A DNA stretch of 64,000 bases from Micromonospora carbonacea (lineage in GTDB: Bacteria > Actinomycetota > Actinomycetes > Mycobacteriales > Micromonosporaceae), in contig NZ_JACHMZ010000001.1 of the NCBI RefSeq assembly GCF_014205165.1, forward strand, positions 6,244,501 through 6,308,500. Direction: 5' to 3'. Shown here piece after piece: positions 53,404 to 62,404 of this stretch. The notes under the pieces were generated by a model, which had not been told where the DNA came from, did not search any database, and worked only from the letters and a program-made list of their open reading frames with translations. Position 1 is the first letter of the stretch, and every line of letters starts with the position of its first letter. The position numbers and the translations under genes were made by a program.

Positions 53404-54154
53404 TGTTGGTGGCCAGTTCAGATTCCCCGCTGGCGGCCACTTAGCGGGGAGGTATCTGGCCGTAGATGACTACTCAGCGCTGATCCCTCCCGGTGCTGCG
53501 CCGCGCACCTGGCCGAGCTATAACGACGTGATGGGAACAACGCCGACCCTTGTCGTCATCAGCGGACCGTCGGGGGCTGGCAAGACGACACTCGCCCACC
53601 TGCTCGCCCGGCGAATCGGTTGCCCGGCGATCTGCCGGGACGAGATCAAGGAGGGCATGGTCCACGCGGCCGGCGACTTCATCGCCGCACCGGCCGACGA
53701 GCTGTCCCTGAGGACCCTGCCCACGTTCTTCAAGGTGCTTCAACTGCTGTTGACCGCAGGCGTCACCACGGTCGCCGAGGCGGCCTTCCAAGACCGCCTG
53801 TGGTGCCCCGGCCTGCAGCCATTGATCGGGATCGCCGACATCCGGGTTGTGCATTGCCAGGTCGACGCGCAGACGGCCTTTGACCGTGTCCAGCGACGGC
53901 AGGACGAGAACGCGACTCGGCGTGCCCATGCCGACGCCTACCTCGGCGACCATCAAACCCATGCCGTCGGCCACGACGGCTTCCAGCCCATCCGGCTCGA
54001 CGTGCCCGCGATCGAGGTGGACACCAGCGACGGCTATCGCCCTGGACTCGACGAGATCGTTGCCTTTGCGAACGCAGGGCGATGAGGTACCTGTCGTTAC
54101 CTTGCGTAGCTTTGGTACTGGCCGTCCACGGGGAAATTCAGCTGGCCGCCGACA
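53404..54154. mobile_element. 751-bp transposase-less element with IS21-like ends carrying a kinase gene
   Basis: The left end TGTTGGTGGCCAGTTCAG and the right end read inward, TGTCGGCGGCCAGCTGAA, continue into ATTCCCCG and TTTCCCCG, giving imperfect inverted repeats of about 30 bp that start with TGT as in IS21 elements. ATCGCC flanks both sides (53398-53403 and 54155-54160), a 6-bp target duplication inside the IS701 transposase. No IstA/IstB gene is inside; the only gene is the P-loop protein at 53531-54085. It behaves like a mobile insertion cassette that needs a transposase in trans. Confidence 0.75.
53531..54085 (+). CDS. P-loop kinase/AAA-type ATPase, cargo of the small element
   Basis: A 184-residue protein from ATG 53531 (GTG 53528 is adjacent). 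The Walker A motif VVISGPSGAGKTTLAHLLA is at residues 8-26. It is followed by CRDEIKEGM, a typical place for substrate or lid contacts in small kinases, and by a second strand ADIRVVHCQVDAQ with nearby Arg residues (FDRVQRRQDE) that could form the lid. Length and layout fit the gluconate-kinase/chloramphenicol-phosphotransferase/zeta-toxin-like group of P-loop kinases. The substrate cannot be told. It is the only gene of a transposase-less element, so it may be an adaptive trait. Confidence 0.75.
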   Translation: MGTTPTLVVISGPSGAGKTTLAHLLARRIGCPAICRDEIKEGMVHAAGDFIAAPADELSLRTLPTFFKVLQLLLTAGVTTVAEAAFQDRLWCPGLQPLIGIADIRVVHCQVDAQTAFDRVQRRQDENATRRAHADAYLGDHQTHAVGHDGFQPIRLDVPAIEVDTSDGYRPGLDEIVAFANAGR

Positions 54155-54977
54155 ATCGCCGCCGGACTGCCAGCCCGATGGGTCACCGCCGATGAGGCCT
54201 ACGGCCAGGACTCGAAGTTCCGCACCCGTGTGGAGCAGCACAGGATCGGCTACGTCCTCGCTGTGCCTCGCAACCAGCGCATCCCCACGGCGGTAGGCAA
54301 CTCCCGGCCCGACGTCCTCGCCGCCGGCGCTCCCGTTGAGGCGTGGAAGCGGCGCAGCTGCGGAGACGGAGCGAAGGGACCGCGGCTCTACGACTGGGCT
54401 ACGGCCACCCTGCCCGACACCGGCACCGACGGCTACCGGCACTGGCTGCTCATCCGACGCAGCATCGCCAACCCCGACGACCGTGCCTACTACCTGTGCT
54501 TCGGCCCCGCCGACACCGACGACGAAACCCTGATCCGCGTCGCGGGAACCCGGTGGGCGATCGAGGAGTGCTTCCAGAGCGCGAAGACCGAAGTCGGCCT
54601 GGACCACTACCAGGTCCGCCGCTACGACGCCTGGTACCGCCACATAACGCTCGTTCTGTGGGCCCACGCCTACCTCGCCGTCACCACCGCCCACGCCAAA
54701 AGGGGGACCCAGAACCTGATCATGAACAGCTCGTGCCCCTCAGTCTCGGCGAGGTCCGCCGTCTCCTGGCACACCTGATCACCACCACCCCACCCTTCGA
54801 CCACGTACATCGATGGTCACGATGGCGACGCCGACACCAATTCCGCGCCAAACGGGCCCACTACCAGCGACGACACCGAATCCACCATCTGCGGCTGGAG
54901 TACTAAGCGACGCATTGGTCGCGTAGGCCGATGGTCGGACGCACTGGTTCATCCACGTCCACGATCGGGCGGACACA

Positions 54978-55676
54978 CTAGACCGCCTCGAGCAGCAGTC
55001 GGGCGAGCTCGACAGGCATGGTGATCATGCAGTCGTGGCCGGTCGGTAGCTCCCGTACCCGGTCGCCTGCTGGGACGGGACGTAGGGTGATGCCCGCCGG
55101 CCGACCCTTAACGCAGTGGATGTGTGTGCGTGGGATCGTGCGCACGGCCGGGTTGTCCAGCCGGACCTGCTCTTGGAGGGACCGCACCGGGTGGTCCGAC
55201 AGCATCGAGCGCAACCAGGCGACGTCGTCGGGATCGGTGACCCCGAACAAGCCGATCGGCGGCGGCTGCTCCGGCATCGGCGGAACCCGCCACCCGTCCA
55301 CGGCGACGTCGATGAGCTGCTTGGTGACCGGAAGGACGTCGACCGCGCTCTCGCTGTCTTCGGGGACCATCGCGTCAAGGAACACCAGGTGCGCGATCCG
55401 CTGCGGGGCCCGGTTGGCAACTCCCGATATGACCAACCCGGCGTAGCTGTGCCCGACGAGCACGACGTCGTCGAGTCGTTCGCCTTCGATCAGGCCGACG
55501 ATGTCGTCGATGTGGGTGCTGAGCCCGACCTCGGGGCCCAGCAGGTGTGCCTTGTCGCCGTAGCCGGTCAGCGACGGCGCGAGCACCCGGTGCCCAGCCG
55601 ACTCCAGGAGCGGGACTATCCGGTCCCAGCTCCGCCCGCTGTGCCAGGCGCCGTGTACCAGTAGAAATGTGGCCAT
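54978..55676 (-). CDS. Alpha/beta-fold hydrolase
   Basis: A 232-residue enzyme from ATG 55676 with GAGGAGG upstream. It starts MATFLLVHGAWHSGRSW (the oxyanion HG motif). The nucleophile elbow is GHSYAG (Ser about residue 80), and GHDCM near the C-terminus carries the catalytic His. It belongs to the small esterase/salicylate-esterase-like group (AB hydrolase 6). The substrate is unknown. It is divergent from an HxlR regulator 119 bp away, which probably controls it. Confidence 0.85.
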   Translation of the reverse strand: MATFLLVHGAWHSGRSWDRIVPLLESAGHRVLAPSLTGYGDKAHLLGPEVGLSTHIDDIVGLIEGERLDDVVLVGHSYAGLVISGVANRAPQRIAHLVFLDAMVPEDSESAVDVLPVTKQLIDVAVDGWRVPPMPEQPPPIGLFGVTDPDDVAWLRSMLSDHPVRSLQEQVRLDNPAVRTIPRTHIHCVKGRPAGITLRPVPAGDRVRELPTGHDCMITMPVELARLLLEAV

Positions 55677-55795
55677 GGCCGTTTGGTTCCTCCTCGTGCC
55701 TCGGTACCGTTGGGTAACCGGAAACATCGTGATCCCTGCGACGCGCCCCCGGCAATACGGCACATTTCGGTGCCCCGGTTCTCAGGAGGTAACCA

Positions 55796-56134
55796 GTGCA
55801 GGACCCGTGTCAGGCCCGCGAAGTCCTCGGCATCGTCGGGGATAAGTGGGCGCTGCTGATCGTGCGCATGCTCAAGGACGGGCCGCAGCGCTTCACCGAG
55901 CTCAAACGGGCCATCGACGGCATCAGCCAGCGCATGCTTACCGTGACGCTGCGCGACCTCGAACGCGACGGGATCCTGACCCGCACGGTTCGCGAGGTAA
56001 TGCCGCCCCACGTGAGCTACGAGCTGACCACGATGGGCCGGACCCTGCGCGAGGCCACCGCGCCGCTGCTCGAGTGGAGCATCACGCACCTTCCCCACAT
56101 CGACGCCGCCCGTGCGGCATACGACAACCGGTAA
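55796..56134 (+). CDS. HxlR-family transcriptional regulator
   Basis: A 112-residue winged-helix protein from GTG 55796, preceded by AGGAGG. It shows the HxlR layout: a Cys near the N-terminus (DPCQAREVLGIVGDKWALLI), RFTELKRAIDGISQRMLTVT in the recognition region, LRDLERDGILTRTV and YELTTMGRTL. Many HxlR proteins sense aldehydes, quinones or oxidants through that Cys. It shares a spacer with the divergent hydrolase gene, its likely target. Confidence 0.9.
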   Translation: MQDPCQAREVLGIVGDKWALLIVRMLKDGPQRFTELKRAIDGISQRMLTVTLRDLERDGILTRTVREVMPPHVSYELTTMGRTLREATAPLLEWSITHLPHIDAARAAYDNR

Positions 56135-56198
56135 TACGGTCGAAGCGACAAGACGGGCAGTGCGTTCGGCACCAGATGAATCGAGTCGGAAGATGTCT

Positions 56199-56771
56199 TC
56201 ATGAACTCCGCAACCGCGCCAAACCGCCTCTCTGGTGCTCGCCGATGGTTTCCCTTGCCATGGAACGGGCGTAATGCCGGGGCGGTATACCCATGACGCG
56301 CTTGAAGGCGGTGTTGAAGGCGTGCTCGGACACGTAGCCGAGAGAACTCGCGATCCGGGCGATGGTGTCGTCGCTGTGCCGGAGTTTCTCACCGGCGAGC
56401 ATCATGCGCCAACGGGTCAGGTAGGCGATCGGTGTCTCGCCGGCGCGGGCGCGGAAGCGCTCGGCGAAGGTGGTGCGGGACATGCCGACGAGCGCGGCAA
56501 GCTCCTGCACGGTCCACGGGTGGGCAGGGTCGGCGTGCACCGCGGCAAGGGCCGCGCTCATCTGCGGGTCCGCGAGGGCGGCGAACCAGCCGATCTCGTC
56601 GCCGGAGCGGATGGACAGGCACAAGCGCAGAGCCTGGACCAGCATCATGTGGGCCAGGTGCTGGGCCATCAGGTCCGAGCCCGGCCGCGCCTCGCGGAAC
56701 TCCTCCATCATCAGGTCGATGGACCAGCGCAGCCGGGAGCTGTCGCCGAGGGTCTCGACCAGCAGTGGCAC
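56199..56771 (-). pseudogene. AraC-family regulator lacking its sensor N-terminus
   Basis: About 190 residues. The first part (DLMAQHLAHMMLVQALRLCL) is the end of the AraC cupin sensor domain, and two helix-turn-helices follow (TVQELAALVGMSRTTFAERF; IARIASSLGYVSEHAFNTAF). The ~110-residue N-terminal sensor is missing: upstream the sequence runs within 36 bp into the 3' end of the nSTAND gene. A truncated product with DNA-binding ability could be made from ATG 56771, but it is probably a deletion remnant. Confidence 0.7.
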
Positions 56772-56807
56772 CAGCGCCGCCCACCGACAGCGCAGACGCC
56801 GAATCAG

Positions 56808-59800
56808 TCAGCCACCGGCGGAAGGCGAGAGGTCGGGATAGGTCAGTGCGGGCGCGGTGGGGTCGGCTCCCTGGCCGGAGGGTAGCTCGGGGCAGAGACG
56901 CCGGTAGGGCTCCGACCCGACGTGGTAGGCCCATTCGCCGAGGGTCAGGTTCCGTCCCGCTCGGCGGCAGAGCTCGGCGGGCCAGGTGTCCGGGGTGGGG
57001 GTAAGGCGGGCGGTGCGGTCCCAGGAGGTGGTGGCCAGCGTCCTGCCGTCCGGGCTGAAGGCTACCCCCGTGACCCAGCCGACGTGACCGGTGAGACCGA
57101 CGATCGTCCGGCCACGGTCGCGGTCCCACAGGCGGGTGGTGCCGTCCCGACTGCTGGTGGCGATGGTCTGCCCGTCCGGGCTGAACGCGACCGCGTTCAC
57201 CTCTGCGGTGTGTCCGGTCAGGACGGACGCCACTCGACGGGCGGCAATGTCCCACAGCTGGGTGGTGCCGTCGGCGGGGGCGATGGCGAGGGTACGGCCG
57301 TCCGGGCTGAACGCCACCGCGTTCAGATGGCCGGTCCTGGGCGCCAGGGTAACGATGGTGCTGCCGGCGTCAGAGTCCCAGAGCCGGACCGTGCCGTCGG
57401 TCGAGGCGGTCGAGGCGGTGCTGCCATCGGGGCTGAAGTCCACGGCGTCCACCCAGCCGGTGTGGCCGGTCAGCACGGCGGACGCGCGTCGGGTGGCCAG
57501 GTCCCACAACCGGGCCGTTCCGTCGGTGGACGCGCTGGCCAGGAGCTGGCCGTCGGGGCTGAAGGCGACGGAGGCGACGCCGTCGGTGTGCCCGGTGAGG
57601 GTGGCCTTCTGGTGGCGGGTGCTGGTGTCCCAGAGTCGGATCCGGCCATCCTTGTGACCGGTGGCAAGGGTCGTTCCGTCCGGGCTGAACGCCACGGTGA
57701 AGACGAAGCCGGCCCTGGCGTCGAGGACGGCGAGCTGACCGTGCCGGGCGGTGTCCCACAGGCGGACGGTGCCGTCCCTGCTTCCTGTGGCGACGGTCCG
57801 GCCGTCCGGGCTGAACGCCACCGCGTCGACGTAGCCGGTGTGGCCCCCGAGCGTGGCGACGGACCGGCTCGTCCTCGTGTCCCACGTGCGGGCGGTGCCG
57901 TCCCGGCTGCCGGTCACGACGGTCGTACCGTCGGGACTCGTCCCCACGGCCAGCACCTCGTCGGTGTGGCCGGTGAGGGTGGCCAGGGGCTGGTGCGTGG
58001 TGGTGTCCCAGATCCGCGCGGTGCCGTCCCAGCTTCCGGTCACCACGGTGCGGCCGTCGGCCCCGAACGCCACGGCCCGCACGACGCGGGTGTGCCCGAC
58101 GAGACTGGCCCGGGACTCGTGGGTCGTGGCGTCCCAGATCCGCGCGGTGCCGTCTGCGGAACCCGTGACGAGGGTCGTGCCGTCCGGGCTCAGCGCGACC
58201 GCGAAGACCTCGCCCGTGTGGCCGGAGAGGATCGTCGTCTGACCGGTCGCCGTGTTCCACAGCCGGGCGGTGTTGTCGTCCCCGCCGGTGGCCAGGATCA
58301 GCCCGGTGCGGTCGAAGGTCACCGCGTTCACCGGGCCGTCGTGGCCGACCGGCACGGGCCGGGAAAGGCTGGTGCGGGTGTCCCAGAGCCGGACGGCACC
58401 GTCGGCGTGCCCGGTCGCGATGGCCGTACCGTCCGGATGGAAGGCCACCGCGTTGACTGCGGCGCGACCCGTCAACGTGCCGAGGGGCTGGTGGGTGGTC
58501 GCGTCCCATAGTCGCACGGTCCCGTCGACTCCCCCGGTCGCCAGCAGGCGTCCGTCCCGGGTGAAGGCGATCGCCGTCACGGCACTGCCCTGGGTGAGCG
58601 CGGCGGTCGGGCCGGCGGTCCACAACCGTACGGTGCCGTCGTCGCCACCGGTGGCGACGGTGCCGCCGTCGGGGCTGTACCCGACGGCGGTCACCGCGCC
58701 GGAGTGCCCGATCAGTGGCCGCGCGACGTGCATCGGGGCCGAGAGTGCCGCCTGCGCGCTGGCCACGGTCTGCGCCGTCACGGAGTGGCCGAGCCCGGCC
58801 AGCGCCAACAGGTTCGCCAGGTCAGGCTGGGTCGTCAGCACCGCGCGCGACTGGGCGGCCAGACTGCTGGCGACGGCGAGGTCGCGTTGGGCATTCGCCG
58901 TGACGGTCTGTACCCCGGCGAGGACGGCCAGCAGGCTGACCGTGACCAGGCCCGTGACCAGGCTGCCGATGGTGACCCGCAGCCGCCGCCGGCGGCGGGC
59001 GTGGTCGCGGTTCTGCCGGGCCAGGCTGGCGGCGAGGAAATCGCGTTCGGTCCCGTTGAGGGATTCGGTGTCCCGGTCGGCCCAGCCCGCGAGCAGGCTG
59101 CCCCAGTACAGGAACGCGTCGTCCTCGCCGTGCGTCGCCCAGTCGGTGGCGGCACCGGTGAGGCGGCGGTGGGCGCGTAGCGACTCGCGGTCGGCGGCGA
59201 GCCAGTCCCGAAGCGTCGGCCAGCCCCGGATGAGCGCCTCGTGGGCGATCTCCACGGTCTCCTCGCCGATCGTCACCAACCGGGCCGCCGCGAGGCGTTC
59301 CAGGACGTGCGCGGTGACGGCGTCGTCGCCGAGCTCCGCGCGGGGGACTCGCCGGCGGGTGTCTTCGGTGCCGTCGCCCAGCGCGGTCAGCCGTAGCAGG
59401 ATCCGCCGGACCGCCCGGCGGTGCTCCTCGTCCAGCTCCCCGAACACCCGATCGGCCGACTGCGCGAGCGCGCCGTCCAGGCCGCCGGCCGCCTCGTAGC
59501 CGGCCAGGAACAGCCCGGCGCCGCGCCGCCGCCGCCAGGTCTCCCACAGGGCGTGGGAGACGAACGGCAACACCGCCGGCCGGGACGCCGCCTCGGCGAT
59601 GATCGTGGCGACGAGGGTCTTCTCCACCATCAGCCCGGCCCGGGCCGCCGGTTCGGTGACGACGACCGACAGCTCCTCGGGCGTCATCGGGCCGACCAGC
59701 AGCTGCGCGTCCTGCAGCGCCGCCACCAGCTCGGGCACGCGGGCGCAGTGCGCGTAGAAATCGGCCCGCAACCCGATCACCACCCAGGTGCGGCCGCCCA

Positions 59801-60488
59801 CCTCGCCCGCCACCGCGAGCAACGCGCGGATGAAGGTCTCCCGCTCGGACTCGTCCGCACAGAGGGAGAACACCTCCTCGAACTGGTCGACGATCAGCAG
59901 ACTGTCGGCGCCCGGGGCCACCGGGTTGTCCGCCAGCTCCCGCACCGGGTGGGCACCGGGGGTGATCACCACGGTCCGCAGATCCTCGTTCGCGCACCAG
60001 GCCGGCAGTAGCCCGGCCCGCAGCAGGGACGACTTACCCGAGCCCGACGGCCCGACCACCGCGACGAACCGGTGCCGGGCCAGCCGGTCCGTGAGGTCGG
60101 CGACGAGGCGGTCCCGACCGCAGAACAGGTCCGCGTCGTCGGGTCCGTAGGCGGCCAGGCCCAGGTACGGCGGCCGGTCCCCGACCTGATCGGGGGCACC
60201 GGTCGCCGGTGGCGCCGCAGCGTCCAGTTCCGCGACCGCACTCCGCCAGTGGGCCGTCCACTCTTCGGGGTCGCCATCGCAGGCGCGGGCGTACGCCACC
60301 GCCACCGCCAGGGTCGGCAGCCGGTCGCCCGCAGCGGCCTGCGCCAGCGCGGTTGCCGAGTAGTGCGCCCGCTTGGCCAACGCGCGGTACGTCGGATTGC
60401 CCGCTGACTGCCGCAGCTCCCGTAAGGCGAGGGCGAACCGCTGCACCGGCCCCTCGCCCGGATCCACCGGACGCTCCGGACGCGGCAT
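56808..60488 (-). CDS. HTH-nSTAND NTPase with WD40 propeller
   Basis: A 1226-residue protein from ATG 60488, chosen for GGAGG seven bases upstream. Residues about 12-75 are an XRE-like helix-turn-helix (YRALAKRAHYSATALAQAAA). The nSTAND1 NTPase follows with Walker A AVVGPSGSGKSSLLRAGLLP (about 143-162) and Walker B SLLIVDQFEEVF. A hydrophobic helix lies near 500-525 (VTIGSLVTGLVTVSLLAVLA). Then come about 14 WD40 repeats to residue 1160 (units such as VAFSPDGRTVATGSRDGTVR, LWDTA), enough for two seven-bladed propellers. STAND proteins oligomerise when the repeat sensor binds a ligand. The output is unclear because no effector domain other than the HTH is visible. It is divergent from the DUF4173 gene. 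Confidence 0.85.
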   Translation of the reverse strand: MPRPERPVDPGEGPVQRFALALRELRQSAGNPTYRALAKRAHYSATALAQAAAGDRLPTLAVAVAYARACDGDPEEWTAHWRSAVAELDAAAPPATGAPDQVGDRPPYLGLAAYGPDDADLFCGRDRLVADLTDRLARHRFVAVVGPSGSGKSSLLRAGLLPAWCANEDLRTVVITPGAHPVRELADNPVAPGADSLLIVDQFEEVFSLCADESERETFIRALLAVAGEVGGRTWVVIGLRADFYAHCARVPELVAALQDAQLLVGPMTPEELSVVVTEPAARAGLMVEKTLVATIIAEAASRPAVLPFVSHALWETWRRRRGAGLFLAGYEAAGGLDGALAQSADRVFGELDEEHRRAVRRILLRLTALGDGTEDTRRRVPRAELGDDAVTAHVLERLAAARLVTIGEETVEIAHEALIRGWPTLRDWLAADRESLRAHRRLTGAATDWATHGEDDAFLYWGSLLAGWADRDTESLNGTERDFLAASLARQNRDHARRRRRLRVTIGSLVTGLVTVSLLAVLAGVQTVTANAQRDLAVASSLAAQSRAVLTTQPDLANLLALAGLGHSVTAQTVASAQAALSAPMHVARPLIGHSGAVTAVGYSPDGGTVATGGDDGTVRLWTAGPTAALTQGSAVTAIAFTRDGRLLATGGVDGTVRLWDATTHQPLGTLTGRAAVNAVAFHPDGTAIATGHADGAVRLWDTRTSLSRPVPVGHDGPVNAVTFDRTGLILATGGDDNTARLWNTATGQTTILSGHTGEVFAVALSPDGTTLVTGSADGTARIWDATTHESRASLVGHTRVVRAVAFGADGRTVVTGSWDGTARIWDTTTHQPLATLTGHTDEVLAVGTSPDGTTVVTGSRDGTARTWDTRTSRSVATLGGHTGYVDAVAFSPDGRTVATGSRDGTVRLWDTARHGQLAVLDARAGFVFTVAFSPDGTTLATGHKDGRIRLWDTSTRHQKATLTGHTDGVASVAFSPDGQLLASASTDGTARLWDLATRRASAVLTGHTGWVDAVDFSPDGSTASTASTDGTVRLWDSDAGSTIVTLAPRTGHLNAVAFSPDGRTLAIAPADGTTQLWDIAARRVASVLTGHTAEVNAVAFSPDGQTIATSSRDGTTRLWDRDRGRTIVGLTGHVGWVTGVAFSPDGRTLATTSWDRTARLTPTPDTWPAELCRRAGRNLTLGEWAYHVGSEPYRRLCPELPSGQGADPTAPALTYPDLSPSAGG

Positions 60489-60574
60489 TTCCCACCTCCA
60501 ACGACAGACGCGAATGCTATCAGCGGCCGTCGTCGAATGGCCTGGTCGACGGTTGTTTAGTTCCCACATCCGGA

Positions 60575-60660
60575 AACCGGACAACCTCGAACCACAGGAA
60601 CGGCCGAATCGGTTGTCCACTGTTGTTTGTCCATACCGCATTCCCGAAGCCGGACAACCC
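60575..60660. promoter_or_regulatory. Cluster of GGACAACC/GGTTGTCC motifs in a divergent spacer
   Basis: GGACAACC occurs at 60579-60586 and 60652-60659, its complement GGTTGTCC at 60611-60618, and a near match GTTTGTCC at 60625-60632. The facing copies suggest operator half-sites for a regulator controlling the divergent nSTAND gene and/or the DUF4173 gene; the HTH of the nSTAND protein is a candidate. Confidence 0.5.
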
Positions 60661-60715
60661 GCCGCCCACTAGACACAGATCCGCAAGCCGCGTCACCGCG
60701 TCCGAAGGGAATCTG

Positions 60716-62305
60716 ATGTCGTTGCCCGTCACGACCGCCACGCCACCACCGAGCGAGCCACCCGAGCCGTCGTCGCCAGCCTCGTCGTCGCACGAGTCGT
60801 CGTCGCACGAGTCCGGGCCGCCCGAATCCACGCCCGCGCCACGGCCCCGAGCGGCGATCACCGCCACCGCGGGCGCCGCGATCGTGGCGGCCGTCGCGCT
60901 GTCGTGGGACCGGCCGGGCATCGGGTGGCTGTTGACCGCTCTCGCCGTCGCCGCCGCGATAGTGGTCTCGGCCGGCAGCGGTTTTGCGTGGTCCGGTCGT
61001 ACGACGGTCCGGGCCGGCGAGGCCGTGGCCGTGGTGGCGCTGATCGCCGTGGGCGCGGTGCGCGCGGCGGAGTGGCTGTTCGTCCTGTGCATGCTTGCCG
61101 CTGGGGTGGTCGGCTGCGTGGCCCTGGCCGATCGCTGGTCGGCCGGCAGCCTGGTTGCCGCCCCGCTGCGGGTGGTCGGTTCGGTGCCGGCCGCGCTGCA
61201 ATGGCTGCTCAAGGACGCGATCAGGATCCGCGTTCAGGATCGGGGCGCGGCCCGGCGGACCACCATCGCCGGGCTGGTAGCGGTGGCGTTGCTGGCCGTC
61301 TTCGGGTTCCTGCTGGCCGAGGCGGACGCGGCGTTCGCCGAGGTGTTGTCCGTGCTGATCCCATCGGTCGACGGCAGCACCTCGGTGCAGTGGCTGGGGT
61401 CGGCGGCGGCCGCCGTCGTGGTGACGGCGGTCGCGGCTTACGGTCTGCTGACCGGCACGACCATGCCCGAACCGGGGTCGCGGCTGGGGCTGGTCCGCCG
61501 GGTCGAGTGGGCCCTTCCGGTCGGCGGACTGGTCGCACTGTTCGCGGGCTTCGTCGCGGTCCAGGCGACGGTCCTGTTCGGCGGCGGTGAGCACGTGGCG
61601 AAGACCGCCGGGCTGACGTACGCCGAGTACGCCCGGGCCGGCTTCTGGCAGCTATTGGTGGTCACCGGGCTCACCGTGATCGTGGTGGGCGTAGCGGCCC
61701 AGATCGCGCCCCGGGCCACGGTGTCCGACCGGGTGCTGCTGCGCACGCTGCTGGGGCTGCTGTCGGCCCTGACCCTGGTCATCGTCGCCTCGGCCCTCTC
61801 CCGGATGGCGGCCTACGAGCAGGCGTACGGGTTCACCCGGCAACGATTGCTGGTGACCGTCGGCGAACTGTGGCTGGGAGTGCTGTTCCTGCTCATCCTG
61901 GTGGCCGGGATCAAGCTGCGGGGACGATGGGTGCCCCGGGCCGCCCTCGCCGCGGCCGTCGGCGCGCTGATCGGCCTAGCCGTGCTCAATCCCGACGCGT
62001 TCATCGCCCAACAGAACGTGAACCGGTTCGAGAAGCACGGGATCGATGTGTACTACCTCAGCACCCTGTCCGCCGACGCCGTTCCGGCGCTGCAGAAGCT
62101 GCCGGAGCCGTACCGCTCCTGCGCGCTGGCCGCAATCACCAACGAACTGACCGGCGGCTCGGCGCCCTCGTCGGGGTCCAACCGGCGCGACGCGTGGCAG
62201 GAGTGGAACTTGGGCCGCGCCACCGCCCGGGCCCACCTCGACGATGACGCCCTGGGTCCGTGTTCGGCGGCGTACGGGCGGTACGACTTGCCTGACGCTG
62301 ACTGA
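60716..62305 (+). CDS. DUF4173/DUF4153 polytopic membrane protein
   Basis: A 529-residue protein from ATG 60716. The N-terminal ~45 residues are Pro/Ser/Glu-rich and disordered with a tandem SSHESSSHES repeat. About ten to eleven hydrophobic helices follow. The DUF4173 core has VQWLLKDAIRIR-like, FGFLLAEADAAFAEVL, and the motif AYEQAYGFTRQRL. The C-terminal soluble tail ends the protein (YLSTLSADAVPALQKLPEPY). Function of the family is unknown; it is integral to the cytoplasmic membrane. It is divergent from the nSTAND gene. Confidence 0.85.
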   Translation: MSLPVTTATPPPSEPPEPSSPASSSHESSSHESGPPESTPAPRPRAAITATAGAAIVAAVALSWDRPGIGWLLTALAVAAAIVVSAGSGFAWSGRTTVRAGEAVAVVALIAVGAVRAAEWLFVLCMLAAGVVGCVALADRWSAGSLVAAPLRVVGSVPAALQWLLKDAIRIRVQDRGAARRTTIAGLVAVALLAVFGFLLAEADAAFAEVLSVLIPSVDGSTSVQWLGSAAAAVVVTAVAAYGLLTGTTMPEPGSRLGLVRRVEWALPVGGLVALFAGFVAVQATVLFGGGEHVAKTAGLTYAEYARAGFWQLLVVTGLTVIVVGVAAQIAPRATVSDRVLLRTLLGLLSALTLVIVASALSRMAAYEQAYGFTRQRLLVTVGELWLGVLFLLILVAGIKLRGRWVPRAALAAAVGALIGLAVLNPDAFIAQQNVNRFEKHGIDVYYLSTLSADAVPALQKLPEPYRSCALAAITNELTGGSAPSSGSNRRDAWQEWNLGRATARAHLDDDALGPCSAAYGRYDLPDAD

Positions 62306-62404
62306 GCTCCCAGTCGAGCGACCGCTCAGGGGTACGTGGGCGCGATCAGGTCTGTCAACGAACGGCCCTGTCTCACATTCGGTGGTGACGGAGCGTGCGT
62401 GCCG

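Larger units (their letters stand above)
52665..54902 (+). mobile_element. IS701-family insertion sequence interrupted by a second element
   Basis: The ends carry TACTCCAGCCGCA at 52665 and, read inward, at 54902. CTAA lies directly outside both ends (52661-52664 and 54903-54906), matching the YTAR-type target of IS701 elements. The right CTAA supplies the transposase stop codon. The copy is split by a 751-bp insertion at 53404-54154. Confidence 0.8.
52831..54906 (+). pseudogene. IS701-family transposase, split and frameshifted
   Basis: The left part from GTG 52831 reads [40 protein letters not shown] and ends RMLDRAIA at 53403. After the insertion it continues in phase at 54161 with AGLPARWVTADEAYGQDSKF, then GTRWAIEECFQSAKTEVGLD and YHITLVLWAHAYL-type sequence. 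A further frameshift lies in the A/G run near 54700, after which the other frame gives LGEVRRLLAHLITT and HHLRLEY to the TAA at 54906. Excising the insertion alone would not repair it unless the 54700 lesion is a sequencing error. Confidence 0.85.

Noticed and set aside
56922..58511. A 529-residue rightward frame opposite the WD40 region
   Set aside because: Its repeating Val-Arg-Ala-Glu pattern simply mirrors the WD40 repeats on the other strand.
57000..58720. Periodic repeat DNA of about 126 bp
   Set aside because: Explained by WD40 coding repeats, not by a CRISPR or satellite array.
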